From Dermacentor variabilis (taxonomy: Eukaryota; Arthropoda; Arachnida; Ixodida; Ixodidae): a stretch of DNA of 64,000 nucleotides. Positions 9,760-21,019 of this stretch are shown here, piece by piece; within the stretch, counting starts at the first letter, position 1; each line of letters starts with the position of its first letter. A program made the translations under genes and the position numbers. The stretch is from contig NC_134577.1 of assembly GCF_050947875.1 (NCBI RefSeq), positions 66,281,639 through 66,345,638 of the forward strand, given 5' to 3'. The notes below the pieces were generated by a model. That model saw only the letters and a list, made by a program, of their open reading frames with translations. It was not told the origin of the DNA and ran no database searches.

Positions 9760-11010
9760 TACGTTGCCACTGGATTAAAAAAAGACAGGGGGTGCGGGGT
9801 GCGGGCTGTCGCGTGCATCGCAAACGCTGTGAACCACCGCAGCGCCACCACTCGGGCACTGTTCTCTGGGATCTGTATAGAAAATGCGTGAACAACAAGC
9901 TTCGAACGCCGTCGCCCGTGGAAACCGACGCGTCCTGTCTGCGACAGCTAGCACCGTTCGGCCCGGCCAAGCGGCCGAGAAGGTAACTACGGCTGAGGCA
10001 TTCTCTCCTATTGCATCATGGCTGACGTCGCAGGCCGCATCTCTTTTTATTGCGATAGCAATTAAATGGACACTCCAGGTGCATTTCTGCCGTCACCGTG
10101 AGGTTCCGTATGAGCGAAAGCTTGTGAGGGTGAGCCGACGAACGCGGTTCAATGTGCGCGAGCGAGGAACGCGGCCCGGATGCGTTCCCTCTCCTGTGGC
10201 ACGCGAGGCAAGGGGGTGAGGCGAGGGAGGAGGGGCGTTCTTCTCCGGCGGCTGCTACGGTGCCTCGATGTCCTCCTCGCCCGCCGCTCCGTAAAGAATG
10301 GAGATAATCGCGGCGTCTACCACGGCGTTGGCCACGCGAATCACAGAGGCTGTAAGACGCCTTTGGTTGACGCCGCAGGGACGCGTTGCCGGCGCTTGTG
10401 TGTCTTGGAAGTGGTCTGCGACGTGGCTGAAGTGCGCGCCCGCGCGGGCCTCATCTGCAAAGCAATCTTCGATGTTTGCAGGGCACGCATAGTGCCGGTA
10501 GCTTCGTATGCGCCGTGCTTTCGACGCTTCGTACGCATTGAAGCCACAGATGCACGAAGGTCAATTGGCCAGCGGCTGCTGCCGCGATTCCTAGCTCCAA
10601 CGTTTTCACAGAAAGTTTCCGCTGTCATCGAGGGATGTGTGTTCATGTTCACCTGTGCTCACGTTACACCATGCGGGTTAATTTTAGTTAAAACACGTTG
10701 ACTGGCTAGTTTGTTTGAATCCATGATGGAATGTGTAAGCGCGACTGAACAAGGACGTGGAAAGAAGCAGACACACAAAGACAGCGCTGTGTCCGTGCGT
10801 CTGTTTCTTTCTACGTCCTCGCTGAGTAACGCTTGCATATTCTATCATTGATAATTTATTTAGTAAACGAATGTTTACTAGTTTATACGGCCGATAAAAC
10901 TACTATTCTTACTTCGTACAGCTATCTACTAATTTGCTATCGCAATCGGCTGGCGCTTCGTCTTCCGGCGGATCTGCGAACTTTCTTATATTATTCTGCG
11001 GCCGTGCCCC
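9760..11010 (+). mobile_element. 1.25-kb insertion separating Z1 and Z2
   Basis: Absent from the 7.2-7.84 kb copy, where only about 30 bp separate Z1 and Z2. The insert includes gcgatagcaatt followed by tggacactccagg at 10043-10077, a string I recognise as a widespread tick repeat. It also has a CpG-rich stretch (10140-10480) with open but unassignable frames, and a 134-bp hairpin at 10719-10852. It may be composite. No transposase or RT motif is visible. Confidence 0.55.
10719..10852. mobile_element. Foldback (hairpin) element
   Basis: An imperfect inverted repeat with arms of about 65 bp centred on acagcgctgt (10781-10790). Left-arm strings such as aggacgtggaaagaag pair with ctttctacgtcct, and ccatgatgg pairs with ctatcattg, without net indels. 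It could be a MITE core or a structured RNA; the former is more likely given its place inside the insertion. Confidence 0.8.
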
Positions 11011-11022
11011 TACTCATCAAAG

Positions 11023-11352
11023 GGTTAATTCAGCATTGATTTCTGCGAAACAACATAGCACCGACACCACTGTTCCGTAGCTACCAGCTGTACGTACGCA
11101 AAACGATTCCATGTTGTCTTTTCTCGTTTGCGTGTGATTATGGCTAATAAAGTTAACTTTATTCAGATTTATTATTCAGTTACGAAGCGTCCAGCTACTA
11201 ACCGCCCACGCTGCAAAGCGAACCCTGTCATTAAAGCGCGGTAGTGACCGAGCTGTGCGGGAGCTTGACGCAAGCGCTGTTTCGGGGCGGTGACGACACC
11301 ACCGCTGTTTGGCTCCAGATTTGTCAAGCCACCATTTTGGTTCCCAATCTCA
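11023..11352 (+). repeat. Repeat block Z2, copy 2
   Basis: Homologous to 7482-7840 and directly followed by block Y copy C. This is the one uninterrupted Z2-Y junction in the window. Confidence 0.8.
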
Positions 11353-11369
11353 TTAGAAGTTGTGGCGCA

Positions 11370-11651
11370 TGAATGTGCAGGAGGCCTTTTTCATCGATTA
11401 TGAGGTTGGGATAGTTGTTTTGAGTTTGTTCTTTATTGAAACGCATGCTGTTCGGTATGTTGTATGCGTGATCCCAAAGAATGTAGGCACTGTTCGCTTC
11501 ACTTTTCTGAGTGCTTGTAGCCTCTGCCTTACGGGGGTATATGATGCCATTGCATTTGGGGGTATGATCCATTGATGATAATTGCTGTCTGTGGACGTTA
11601 CGCCACGAAGGAATCCCGGGATCCTAGCAACGGACAGCTTCGCTGTAAAAA
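11370..11651 (+). repeat. Repeat block Y, copy C
   Basis: Aligns with copies A and B from aggaggcc onward. Ends in acagcttcgctgt plus AAAAA, matching the end of copy A. Confidence 0.75.
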
Positions 11652-12429
11652 TAACGCACATACACAATAGCGCTGGCGTGTGTGAGTGCGCCTCTTTACG
11701 CTATGTGTCCAGTTCGCGCTTCTTTAGTTCTAGATAAGTTGGCTTAGTACACGTGCCAGGTACTATAAAGTTGGACGCCCCTTATCTACACGAAGCCAAG
11801 TGATAAAAGACAAAGTTACATTGGCGCTTATTAGAAAAACTGATATTATTAGCCTATTTCGGCGAGAGAAATATAATTGTAGAAAGGCGAACGAAAACTA
11901 CCTCGCAAACTAATGAGTTTATAGTTTTCAGACTGGTCCCGCATTGTACTTTGAGCGTGGGAGATTCGGAAGTGCAAAAAAAGGTTTTCGGTTCGTGGAC
12001 TGCACCAATTGCGTTAGTACATGACGCTGAAGCTGCTCGCAAAAGGTAGGCTGCTTGAAATGGTGCTCTAATTGGATCTCAACTTAAGAGACATCCCTGG
12101 CTGAGAAAGTTGAACCAAGGAGGTCGCAAGTGCGCACCGGCGTTGGCGCGAACCCGAAAGCAACACAGAGAACGGATAGGAGAATAAATAACTAAGTCGC
12201 AAGAGTACAATCGCAGGCTGTTGCAAAAAAAAAAAAAAAGAAATTCGGTAGAGAGACTTAAGACTGCTTACGTGGGAGAATACGAAAGCATTGTAGTCGC
12301 TCTGGTGAAATGTTTTCGCTTGGGTGTTCATCCACACCTCGTCGTGCACGTTCTAAACTTGCCAGGCGTTGCTTTCGAGACGTGATGGCTGCGGCACAGC
12401 TCGTTTTATACACTCATGATTTGGCGTCG
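11652..12429. other. Unassigned
   Basis: No gene recognised. An A-run lies at about 12225-12239. Confidence 0.4.
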
Positions 12430-12560
12430 AGAGTGTTGTTGTTGTTTCGTGTCACGTATGTGGCGGCTCCTACCCACTATGGGGGATTGGCCAAGAAATG
12501 GATACGCGGAGCACAGCGGTGCCATTTCCTATTGTAGGATCGTTAGGGAGTGATAGGAGA
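12430..12560 (-). mobile_element. LINE 3'-end-like fragment
   Basis: (GTT)n at about 12433-12447 would be an (AAC)n tail on the minus strand. It is followed by ctcctacccactatgggg and gattggccaagaa, a string shared with 1769-1786. Minus-strand frames above it (to 12790) are lysine/arginine-rich but show no motif I can assign. Confidence 0.35.
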
Positions 12561-13254
12561 CGGTGACCCGCACACCCCCAAAGGTGTGGCGTGAGCCTTG
12601 TGCATCTAGAGAAGACACTATGCCGGGTTGTGTAAAACACTGAGAAATTTGACGTGAATCCTCCAAGCATTTCTTGACGTGTTCTTCTTTTTTTTTCACT
12701 CTTTGCGCCGTCGGCCACTTTTGGTACCAAGTTTTGGTCACGCCGCCGCCGGATTTTTGTGCAGTCTGGCATATAATGCTTTCTCGTCAAAGTTATAAAT
12801 TTGCGCTTTTAGATTTGTAGAAAACGCGCTGTTTCTGTGAAGTGTATGCTAGTGATGCACCGGCTTTTTTTTTTATATAGCCAAGTCCGTCTCCAGATTT
12901 TGAGGAGAGCTCGGCATTCGATAGCGAAAGGAAGTATTTGCGGGCCGACATTTATCTGGGCCTTAATCGGCGAGTAGAATATTATTTGATCGTATCTACT
13001 TTTACTTCGATATCGTCTAGCTACTTCGCATGGTGGACCACATGCACAAGCGAATGGAATATGAATACAGGTATAAGCGATGTAGAAAATGCCAATTGTC
13101 CGAAGTGATGTGCTTCTGCGCCTGCAATGCCTGTCTGTCAATGGCATTCGAGAGGCCCTGGAACGAGGACAGCCCTCAAAAAGTGCACTCAAAGCTGTAA
13201 AGTTAAGAATTGACAGGTGTTTCTTATAGCCCATACAGAATTTTTTAAAAAAAG
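12561..13254. other. Unassigned
   Basis: Several short open frames without recognisable domains. Confidence 0.35.
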
Positions 13255-13860
13255 AACACTTGTGGCCTATAGGATGATTCTATTCACTGAGATAAATTAC
13301 TCAGAGGCGGATGCGCACGAGAAATCAAAATACATAATCAACTAATTAACTAAAACTCATTAGCTAACTTTTTAATTCATTGCTTTATGGCACATCTTCA
13401 AGTTTACTAATCATAGCCGGTCGCTTTACAAAGAGTATCCACTTGGAACGAATTATAAAGATGACCGTAGTTTCCAAGTATTCATTATGAAATTGTGCCA
13501 CGAAATATCTGCGCGTTCCAGTTACTTTGGTGCTAGAATGCATAAAACGGCGTTTGGTTAAAAAAGTAGTTGACGCAATAGTGCAATTTTACGACATGTT
13601 TCCCGGCGCTTATCTCGAAACCCGTGCAATATTTAAAAAGTCGTTCCTTACCAACCCGCCAGCTAAAATTTGTAAAATGCAATGTGCACCCTGAAGTGCA
13701 TAATAGAACAGATTTCGCTTTCTTGTGATTTCTTGTTACTTATTCAAATCTGCGTTTCAATTTCTAGTGCGAGTAATGTCGACCGCTTCGAGTAATCCAG
13801 CTCCTGGATTACAATTACGCCATGTCTGCCACAGGCGATCTTTTAAATTTACGTAGTTTA
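13255..13860. mobile_element. Divergent relative of the 667-bp snap-back MITE
   Basis: Shares internal strings with 7952-8622: atccacttggaacgaatt, gcgttccagttact, atctcgaaac, gaccgcttcgagta and tctgccacaggc, in the same order. The ends are too decayed for the TIRs to be read. Confidence 0.65.
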
Positions 13861-15166
13861 ACAAACAATAAAAAAATAACATCCAGTCTGAGCGACAGCT
13901 TATAGACAAGCGTTTCATAAATTGCTGCTGCATTATCTGAATAAAACGGCCCTACGTGCTCATATTTAAGTTTATTTCCTCATCATTCGGCAGAAACCCA
14001 AGCAGAATAAAATCACTTCGTTACATAAATTACAATTTCGAAATCGTTGCAGGTCGATGTTCAAGCCCCCTTAAACTAGAATCCTGAGTTCTAAGACTAG
14101 CACTGCAGTTTCGCGATAACGGTCTGAAAATTTGCTCTGAAATACATTATCTCTCAACTTCTTTCCCCACAAGCCTCCCTTCTTTGGAACAATGGGGAAT
14201 GCATGCACTTACGAAGACAAAAGTATTTGGGCACTGGTTTGCGGACGAATCTCAAGAAATCAGGGCCATTGGCAAAATTCTCATTAGGTAAGCGCACCTC
14301 AATTTATGGCTGGCTGGAAATGTGAATTTGCAGTGTGCTCGGCAAAGTTATTACGCAATTGGTTCGTGAAGGCAGTAAAAGCAGAAGCTATTGACAACTA
14401 TCGTGCAATTTTTTTTGGTCACCTGCAGCTCTGAATATTTTGGCTCGTGCGTTTTGTTTCAATTCGCGTGTTTTTAACAACGGGAGGCAGTACTCTGTGA
14501 AATATTATTGAACATATGGGATATTGCGCAGTGATGTTTAGCAGTAGGACGACATTTGTCCTTCCGATAAAAGGGAAATACACAGCTGACCGTACCTAAT
14601 GGCAGACAGTTATTCTCGGAAAATTAGAGTAAAGAAAGCGACGACATTGAACTTCAACGATAAGTAACCAGCTGCGCCTTGGAACAATATTCTTGACTGC
14701 CTCTTTCGCACACAATGCGGCACGCAGAAGTGGAAGCTATCTCGATTAACTTGGAAACAAGTTCCAGTTAGCATGAGAACCTTCCATGTAGAATCAGCCT
14801 TTGTTACTCAAATTCCTAAAAGGCGCGTTCCCACATATTGCCCATTTAGCTGCAGTGGTCTCGTGCCGTCATTTAAATATATCATTTTTATTTCTCTTAC
14901 ACCCCTAACTTTGTTACTTATATTATCTATAACGGCCCAATGGCGTAACGTAAGAAATGGTGGATAGTTTGCTGTAGTAACATAATGTATGAACACACAG
15001 AAACCGGTTCGTATTTAAAAAAAACAAGAAAACAAGTGCTAAAAGTCATCGACACATATCGGGATATACTGACAATTATTTAGTATTGAATGGAGTACTG
15101 AGCTCTTCCGCAAGAAAAACGACGACGCTTAGCAAGTTGAAAGTTTAGAAACATCATTTTTTATTG
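13861..15166. other. Unassigned AT-rich DNA
   Basis: No gene, RNA or repeat recognised over this 1.3 kb. Confidence 0.4.
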
Positions 15167-15526
15167 TTAATTTAGTATAAAGTCTCTGTTCAAATGCCGG
15201 CAAGTGGGGATATCGACGCCACCTTTATCGTCATGGCACAGCGCGAAATTCGCTGACACCGAGTAGAAGCTATTTGCCACGCAGACACGCTCGTTCACCG
15301 TAACCTTGCCCCGGACGCAGGAAGTATTTCTTCGAAAGCTTCGTGCTGGAATGGGCCTTACACCATCCCATATATATACCTCGGCGTAGGCATCAGCAAA
15401 AGCTCCACTGAGGAACGTGCCTCTCAAGTGTTCGGCTCCTGTGCCAATGACTTCAGATTCTATAGACTCGTACTTCCTTTTACTGCGCCTTGCAGGCTTA
15501 CGAAGCGACGCGAGAACGGCTAGGTT
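15167..15526 (-). CDS. Candidate terminal exon, cysteine-containing secreted-type protein (hypothetical)
   Basis: An open minus-strand frame of 119 codons with no methionine, so it would need an upstream exon. It ends in TAA, with AATAAA (15165-15160) one base later, a compact 3' end. The translated C-terminal half contains four cysteines spaced C-x11-C-x14-C-x11-C (NTSCVRGK, VCVANSF, ALCHDD, PTCRHL) and an aromatic stretch, EVYIWDG. The N-terminal part is basic (RKPARRSKRKYES). A pyrimidine-richer stretch ending in AG lies around 15495-15515 and could be an acceptor. I do not recognise the family. It might be a tick salivary-type cysteine-rich polypeptide, or a chance frame in a transposon. 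No repeat is recognised in it. Confidence 0.3.
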   Translation of the reverse strand, partial: NLAVLASLRKPARRSKRKYESIESEVIGTGAEHLRGTFLSGAFADAYAEVYIWDGVRPIPARSFRRNTSCVRGKVTVNERVCVANSFYSVSANFALCHDDKGGVDIPTCRHLNRDFILN

Positions 15527-15599
15527 TCATGAGAGCGACTGGCCTCAGTGACCGATTATGGGCGTGAAGTATTGGACATCGGCACGTACTCACACCGAT

Positions 15600-15725
15600 A
15601 GTACCTTCTTCCCTCCCTTTCCTTTCTTCCCTTAAACCCCTTCCCCTGTGTAGGGTAGCAAACCGGACGTGCGTCTGGTCGACGTCCCTACATTTCCTTC
15701 CTTCCTTTTCATCCTCCTCCTCCAG
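15600..15725 (+). mobile_element. Stand-alone 3' end of the I-like LINE
   Basis: Pyrimidine-rich run, then gtagggtagcaaaccgg, ctggtcgacgtccct and a (TTCC)/(CTC) tail. It matches the 3' UTR of the minus-strand LINE at 18577-18767. No coding part is attached. Confidence 0.6.
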
Positions 15726-18570
15726 ACAGCATCCTGGAACGCGGGCGATCTGCCTTCAAGATTTTAGGAAATGCTGGACGGAAGCCAGATATACCTTGAC
15801 AGAAGCCAGGTGAACGCTTAGGTGACGGACACTTAAGTATGCAGAGGCCTCGTTGCAGTTCCTGAAAGAGGCTGTGTTTTTATTCGATTTTCTTTTATCC
15901 CAAGTTTGCCTTTCAGCAAATCCTCCCGAAGTCAACTTGAAAAACAGCATTTATGATGCCGTCTTTGATAAGAAGATTATTAAGAAAGCTTCGCACGCAT
16001 TCGCGCGAAGCGAGCCCGTGGAATGCGCTACTTCTAATCTCGCCGTGAATCCAATTCACAGTGAGGAATAAAAATTTCTTAGGCTGCATCGTTAAGGATG
16101 CGATGGGCCACGAAGTGCTGCGTATTTTGCATACGATAGCGGTGTCAACGATGCTACAATGAGCTTATAATATTGCAAGAAAAAAGAGATCACGTTATTG
16201 CAAATCGTTTATTTTTTGCACCTCGAGAGTTCAGCACTGGAGTCTTTGTTGGTTTTGCGCTGTCGTTTAGGTGTTTCACCAATTTATGGGTTTATATTTC
16301 TATTGGTTTATCGCTTCCACGCTTATTGGTCTCGGTCATCGGCGCTTCCTTCATTGTATTTACCTCTTACTGTCTATTGATTTATAGGATAGTTGTTTAC
16401 GGATTATGGCTACCGTTAGTGCAAGGCTTCGTGAAGGTTTGGACGGCGCGATAACTAACGTTAACAGAGCAAGTTACTGTAATGCTGTCACACAGTAATA
16501 CACGCAAACACCTTAGTACCACGTTTAATCGGAAACATTCATTGTTATGGTTTAAACTGAACAGCTGGACCACTTGGGATAAGTTAGAACTTGGAATGGG
16601 ATTAGTTGAACGGAATATATATCGAAGTGCCTGCTTTTTTTTTACGCGCATTCCATAATCGCAGTAATGTACTCTTACATGCAGTATTTCTGCAAGCACA
16701 GCCATTGAGAATAAGAGCTCAGCGAGGAATTCAATGCCCTGCTACTACGTAGCGCTTTGACTGCATTCGACTGCGATACACAATTAGGGGAAAGCGTAAT
16801 AAAGAAAAAAAGGGGGAAGAAAGATAAACCGAAATCCTCTCTCTTTAATGGCGGTAGTAATAACTCCAGGCTCAAGCAGTTTCCTTTTATGTACCTTAAA
16901 GAATCGCGAGCGCGTTTAGCCCGTTTGTGACCCCTCATTACGTATGCTACCGTGTCTTCTGCGCACTCCTAATGATTAGCTCGTACTTCCGCAAAGCAAA
17001 TCTTCTCGAGTGGCCTTTTCTTTCCGACGACCATTAAAACTGGGATTCCGCTGTAGGGTAGGAGCGCAATGAGAGCGTCGTCCACTTTGTTGGTTCGTTT
17101 CTTTCGTTTTACTCGTTACTTCCTTTTCTTTCTTTTCTCTTTCCCTTTCAACAGCTTATTGCAGCGCTTTTCCTTTAAATATTGTGAGGAAGTGCACGTC
17201 GTTTAGAAATAAAAAAAAATTGAAAACCGAGTGAAGTGAATCGTTTGCACCGAGGCAGCCTCTCGAGGGATCCCTTTGAGTAGTCGAAGTTTTGGGTATG
17301 AACTCGCACTCCGAACAACCTAGCTCATTACGATGGCAAGTACCACTGGAGACACGTTAGTAGAAATTACGTGACCAGCGGTAATTTCTCACGAAATCAT
17401 AAATAAATAAATGTGTACCTGGGTACAAACCTGTATTTTCGTAAATTGAATAAATATACGAATGATAGCAACAGAAAAAAAAAAGCATTTATGAAATGGC
17501 GGGCCTGGTGAACAAGCCACTTGTCCGTAGCCTCGCTTGCGAGAAATAATGCGTCATGGTGGGCGCAAGTAGAGGTTTCATGTGTGGCATGACCTTAAGA
17601 GGCAGTGAAGAGAAACGTTGAATGAATTTACGTTGTGTAATTTATTTTCAATAAAATTTTGCTCTGCACACTTGGCACCGCTGCGACAGTGCGACGTCAG
17701 AAATGTGACCTTAATTCCTTGTCTTCTAGGAAATTATTGCGCAGGAAAAGCTGCCAGAACCTCCTACCTTGAGTCCTTGGTTCCTCTAGACTGAAGCGAA
17801 TTAGCCAGTGAAGAGATATTTAGACCCGCCTAGAAGGCTGTCATAATCCATGACGTCATGATTAGCTGGTTCGGGACATCCCGGGAGGCGTCGCCATCCG
17901 TCTGCTGATTCTCTTTCTTGGCGAACAGCTCTCTCGCATTGGGAGCGGCCGGTTTGCTATTTAGCAAGCCTAATTAACACAGGCTAATATGTATCATTAA
18001 GGTCCATTTAGATGCAGGTCAAAGATTGGCATTTTTGTCAAAATTAACTTTTAAGACTTCTGTTTTAGCCGTAACATCCGTGGTTGTGTTCTGTTGAAAC
18101 ATCGCGGCGAAATTCAATTTGGAAGTCGGTAAGAAGGCGTCGTGTGTACTGGCTATAGAATACCGAACATTCGTTAACGCGACTGTGTTTCTGACGGCGC
18201 ACTAATGCCTTGACATATACTCTCTCATTCGTCCTATGAGGTTCCAAGTTGAGTATAGAGCTTTCATTTTGTATCGTATACTTTATTCAGCTATGCCTTG
18301 TTGCACGTGCGGCAACATAGGAGATCGTAGAACACGTCCGGATAAGCTGTCCTAAGTTTGAGCAGTGAAGACGTGATTTAGTGACAACAGTTTCGACTCC
18401 TCATGATCGTGCTTTCAGCATATAAAAGTTGCTTAGGCCATGGGATCATGCGTCGTTACAGTAAACAGTTCTACAAGCTTTAATAATTTTCTTTACTGAA
18501 AGTGACATCATATCCCAGTATTAACACTCAGTGTGTTAAAAAAGAAAGTAAGAAAACAGAAGCAATGTAA
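15726..18570. other. Unassigned; includes an ATGACGTCAT palindrome
   Basis: 2.8 kb without a recognisable gene. The 93-residue hydrophobic frame at 16173-16454 has no start context or relatives that I know. A palindrome, CATGACGTCATG (17849-17860), contains a full CRE/ATF consensus. Short (TAAA)n runs occur near 17401. Confidence 0.4.
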
Positions 18571-19860
18571 TCATCCAAGGAAGGAAGGAAAAAGTGGAGA
18601 AGGAAGAAGTGGAGAAGGTTAACCAGTTTCGCTTAACTGGTTTGCTACCTTAAACATGGGAGCGGGATGGGGGGGATGAAAGATGGGGAGTAGAGAGAAA
18701 GAGAGAGCGCATAACACAGCACACTCATCGTCAGTTACAGTCCGTTACTCTTGCGCGGTACGTGATATTAATGTCCCAGCCGCTTGTCCAAGTCCGTCTC
18801 TTTCAAAAACCGAAGTAGTCCCTTCGTCGACGTCAGCTGCGATGTCTTCTGTCGGCGATATGTAAAAATAGTCGCAATTGACAATGGTCTATTGTCAAGG
18901 TGCGCTAGAACGGACGCCAGGGACTGTCTCCGAACATAATATTCAGGACAGTCGCACAGAATCTTTTCTAGCGTCTCCTCGCAAAGACAGGCATTGCAGA
19001 GAGCGTTGTCGCGGCTATTCCAATGCGAAATGAGTAAGATTTCGTGAAGGCCACCCCTAGCCATAAGCGATAAAGCAGAGTGGCCTCTCTCCGGCGGAGT
19101 CCAGTTGGCATACAGAGATGCATTAAAGAGGGCAGGTCGTATTGACGATTGCTCCGGTTGGTCTGGCTGCTTGGTGTGCACCATAGAGAAAACGTGATCT
19201 CCTGTGCAAGCACTCGAAGTCTGCTGGCTACGTCGGACCATGAAAATGGTGTGGCCTCTTCCTGTGTGTCTTTAAGAGCTGCCCGAGCGGCATTATCGGC
19301 GTCTTCGTTTCCTATGACGCGGCAGTGACTTGGCAGCCACTGAAACGTCACGTGGTGTCCTTTCTCATGTGATGTATGGAGTAGGCATCTGATATCGAAT
19401 ACGAGCTGTTTGAATGGCCCGCGACGCAGAGCTGATAGCACAGATTGTAGGGCTGCCTTTGAATCGCTAAAGATTGACCATTGTCGAGGTGGTTCACTTT
19501 TGACGAAACAAAGTGCAGCGCGAAGAGCAGCTATAGTTCCGCAGATGTCGATGTCGTTGGGTGGTCAGTCCTAAAGCTGATGGTAATAGCTCTTGCTCGG
19601 ACAGCCAGAGCACCGGACGAACACTGGATGTTTGTGGAACCATCAGTATAAATGCGTTTCCTGTCCGCGTCCCTCTCGTGCAGAAGAAGCAGAGACAGTT
19701 GCTTCAGCACAGGCGACGATAGCTCAAGACTTTTTCTCGATGCCTCGTACACTGAGATGGACTATGGGGCTGATAAGACGTCATGGGGGTATCGATGGTT
19801 TAGAAGCCCGAGGAAAGTTTGTCGTTGTACTCGATGATAGTTTTAGAGAATGATGCTTGG
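18571..19860 (-). mobile_element. I-like LINE, 5'-truncated, with RNase H and 3' UTR
   Basis: The minus strand reads, in order, the linker before RNase H, an RNase H domain, a C-terminal cysteine-rich tail ending in ...KRLGH-stop near 18768, and a 3' UTR. The UTR includes ggtagcaaaccag, aactggttaacc and a TTCC-rich tail ending near 18577. An RNase H domain is a hallmark of I-group LINEs. No RT is retained, so the 5' truncation lies near 19860. Confidence 0.8.
18768..19838 (-). pseudogene. LINE ORF2 RNase H and C-terminal remnant
   Basis: All four RNase H catalytic positions are visible, though in different frames: D in IYTDGST (about 19640), E in TSAEL (about 19535), D in FSDSKAAL (about 19460) and D in GNEDADNAAR (about 19300). 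The linker before it reads FPRASKPSIPP, stop, RLISPIVHLSVRGIEKKS, stop, which is the usual lead-in for this clade. The C-terminal tail has CNACLCEETLEKILCDC. At least two frameshifts (after TSAEL, and near 19090) and two or more stop codons inactivate it. The RNase H would degrade the RNA template during target-primed reverse transcription. Confidence 0.85.
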
Positions 19861-21019
19861 CGCCTGTCTGAAAGTAATGTTGCAAGATGGTGATAAGGGT
19901 ACGTGCAAAATGTCTGATGTGCGTTCCAGTGCAGCTGAATGGCAATTGTACCTACACGTCATTGGCGCATGAGGTGCGTTCCTTAAATTTCGCTGTACTA
20001 AAAAGACGTACTTTAAGTCTACAAAATTAAATGTCAAGGAAAGTGTTTTTCCTTTCTTTTTTTTCGCACAATCGATTCAAAGAAATTTGAATATCTGACG
20101 GGGCTAGCGGGAGGCTGCAGCGACGAACGTTGACAACTTATGTAAAGACGATTTTGTGCATGAACGCGGCAACGAAGCGACATTGGCTTGCAGGGCGAGC
20201 GGGTATTTTGCGGGGGTTTACGCGTACGTGAAAATAACGGGAGTGTGTGCTGATACGATATATACCGCGCTGTCAAAACAGCATGGCCGGCCAAGCAGCT
20301 GGCTCGGCGTTTGCTCAAACCTCGCCGTCTTTGCGCAGCACAGCAGAGTTGTATCGTAGTCGCGTTCGCGCACAAGCGCTTCGCAACATAAGTTAGTAAT
20401 TAGGCGCAGATAATTAATGAACTCTATTAAAAAAAACTGTATGGCATGCTGTGTTTCAGGCGACAAACTTCTCCGAGGCAAATTCATCATCCTTGTGATA
20501 CTCCGTTGTGAAGCATTCTGCTGAGGACATGCCGCTCGGGTTATGCATCGTCGTAGCTTGACCAAATGCGGTTCATTTGAAGCTGTGGAAGCGTCACTTC
20601 GGTGCGAGCCACAAGGAAGCGGTGTATTTTGCTGCTTCAGTAGAGAAGGGAGGAGTAAGAAAACCGGTAACTGAAAAATAAAAACAATGTTGCCTAGTTT
20701 TCTAGTCGTGAATACCAATACCGATTTGACACTGTATTTGACTGCGCAATAAAGAGATCAGCTTCTACGCCATATATTTTCGGAGCGAGTGATCACAAGA
20801 TGAATTTTATGAGAGGCTGTTCGCCAAAACAGTTAGTTGCTGGCATAATATGTGCTCCTATTAGAGGTGTACTGATATTTGTGTCACTGCAATAGTTAAT
20901 GAAAACGGTATAATTTTGAGTTTCCCGTAGAACTCGCATTAATAGCGTAGTGATTTTCGGGAAACCATTGTTACGGCTTGCATAAAGTGACCGAAATCTC
21001 GCATCAAGCCTGTTACACT
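19861..21019. other. Unassigned
   Basis: No recognised gene. Minus-strand frames at 20034-20718 are basic or serine-rich without domains. Confidence 0.4.

Noticed and set aside
16173..16454. Hydrophobic 93-codon frame as a membrane protein
   Set aside because: T-rich local composition explains the hydrophobic residues; no start context, splice sites or known family.
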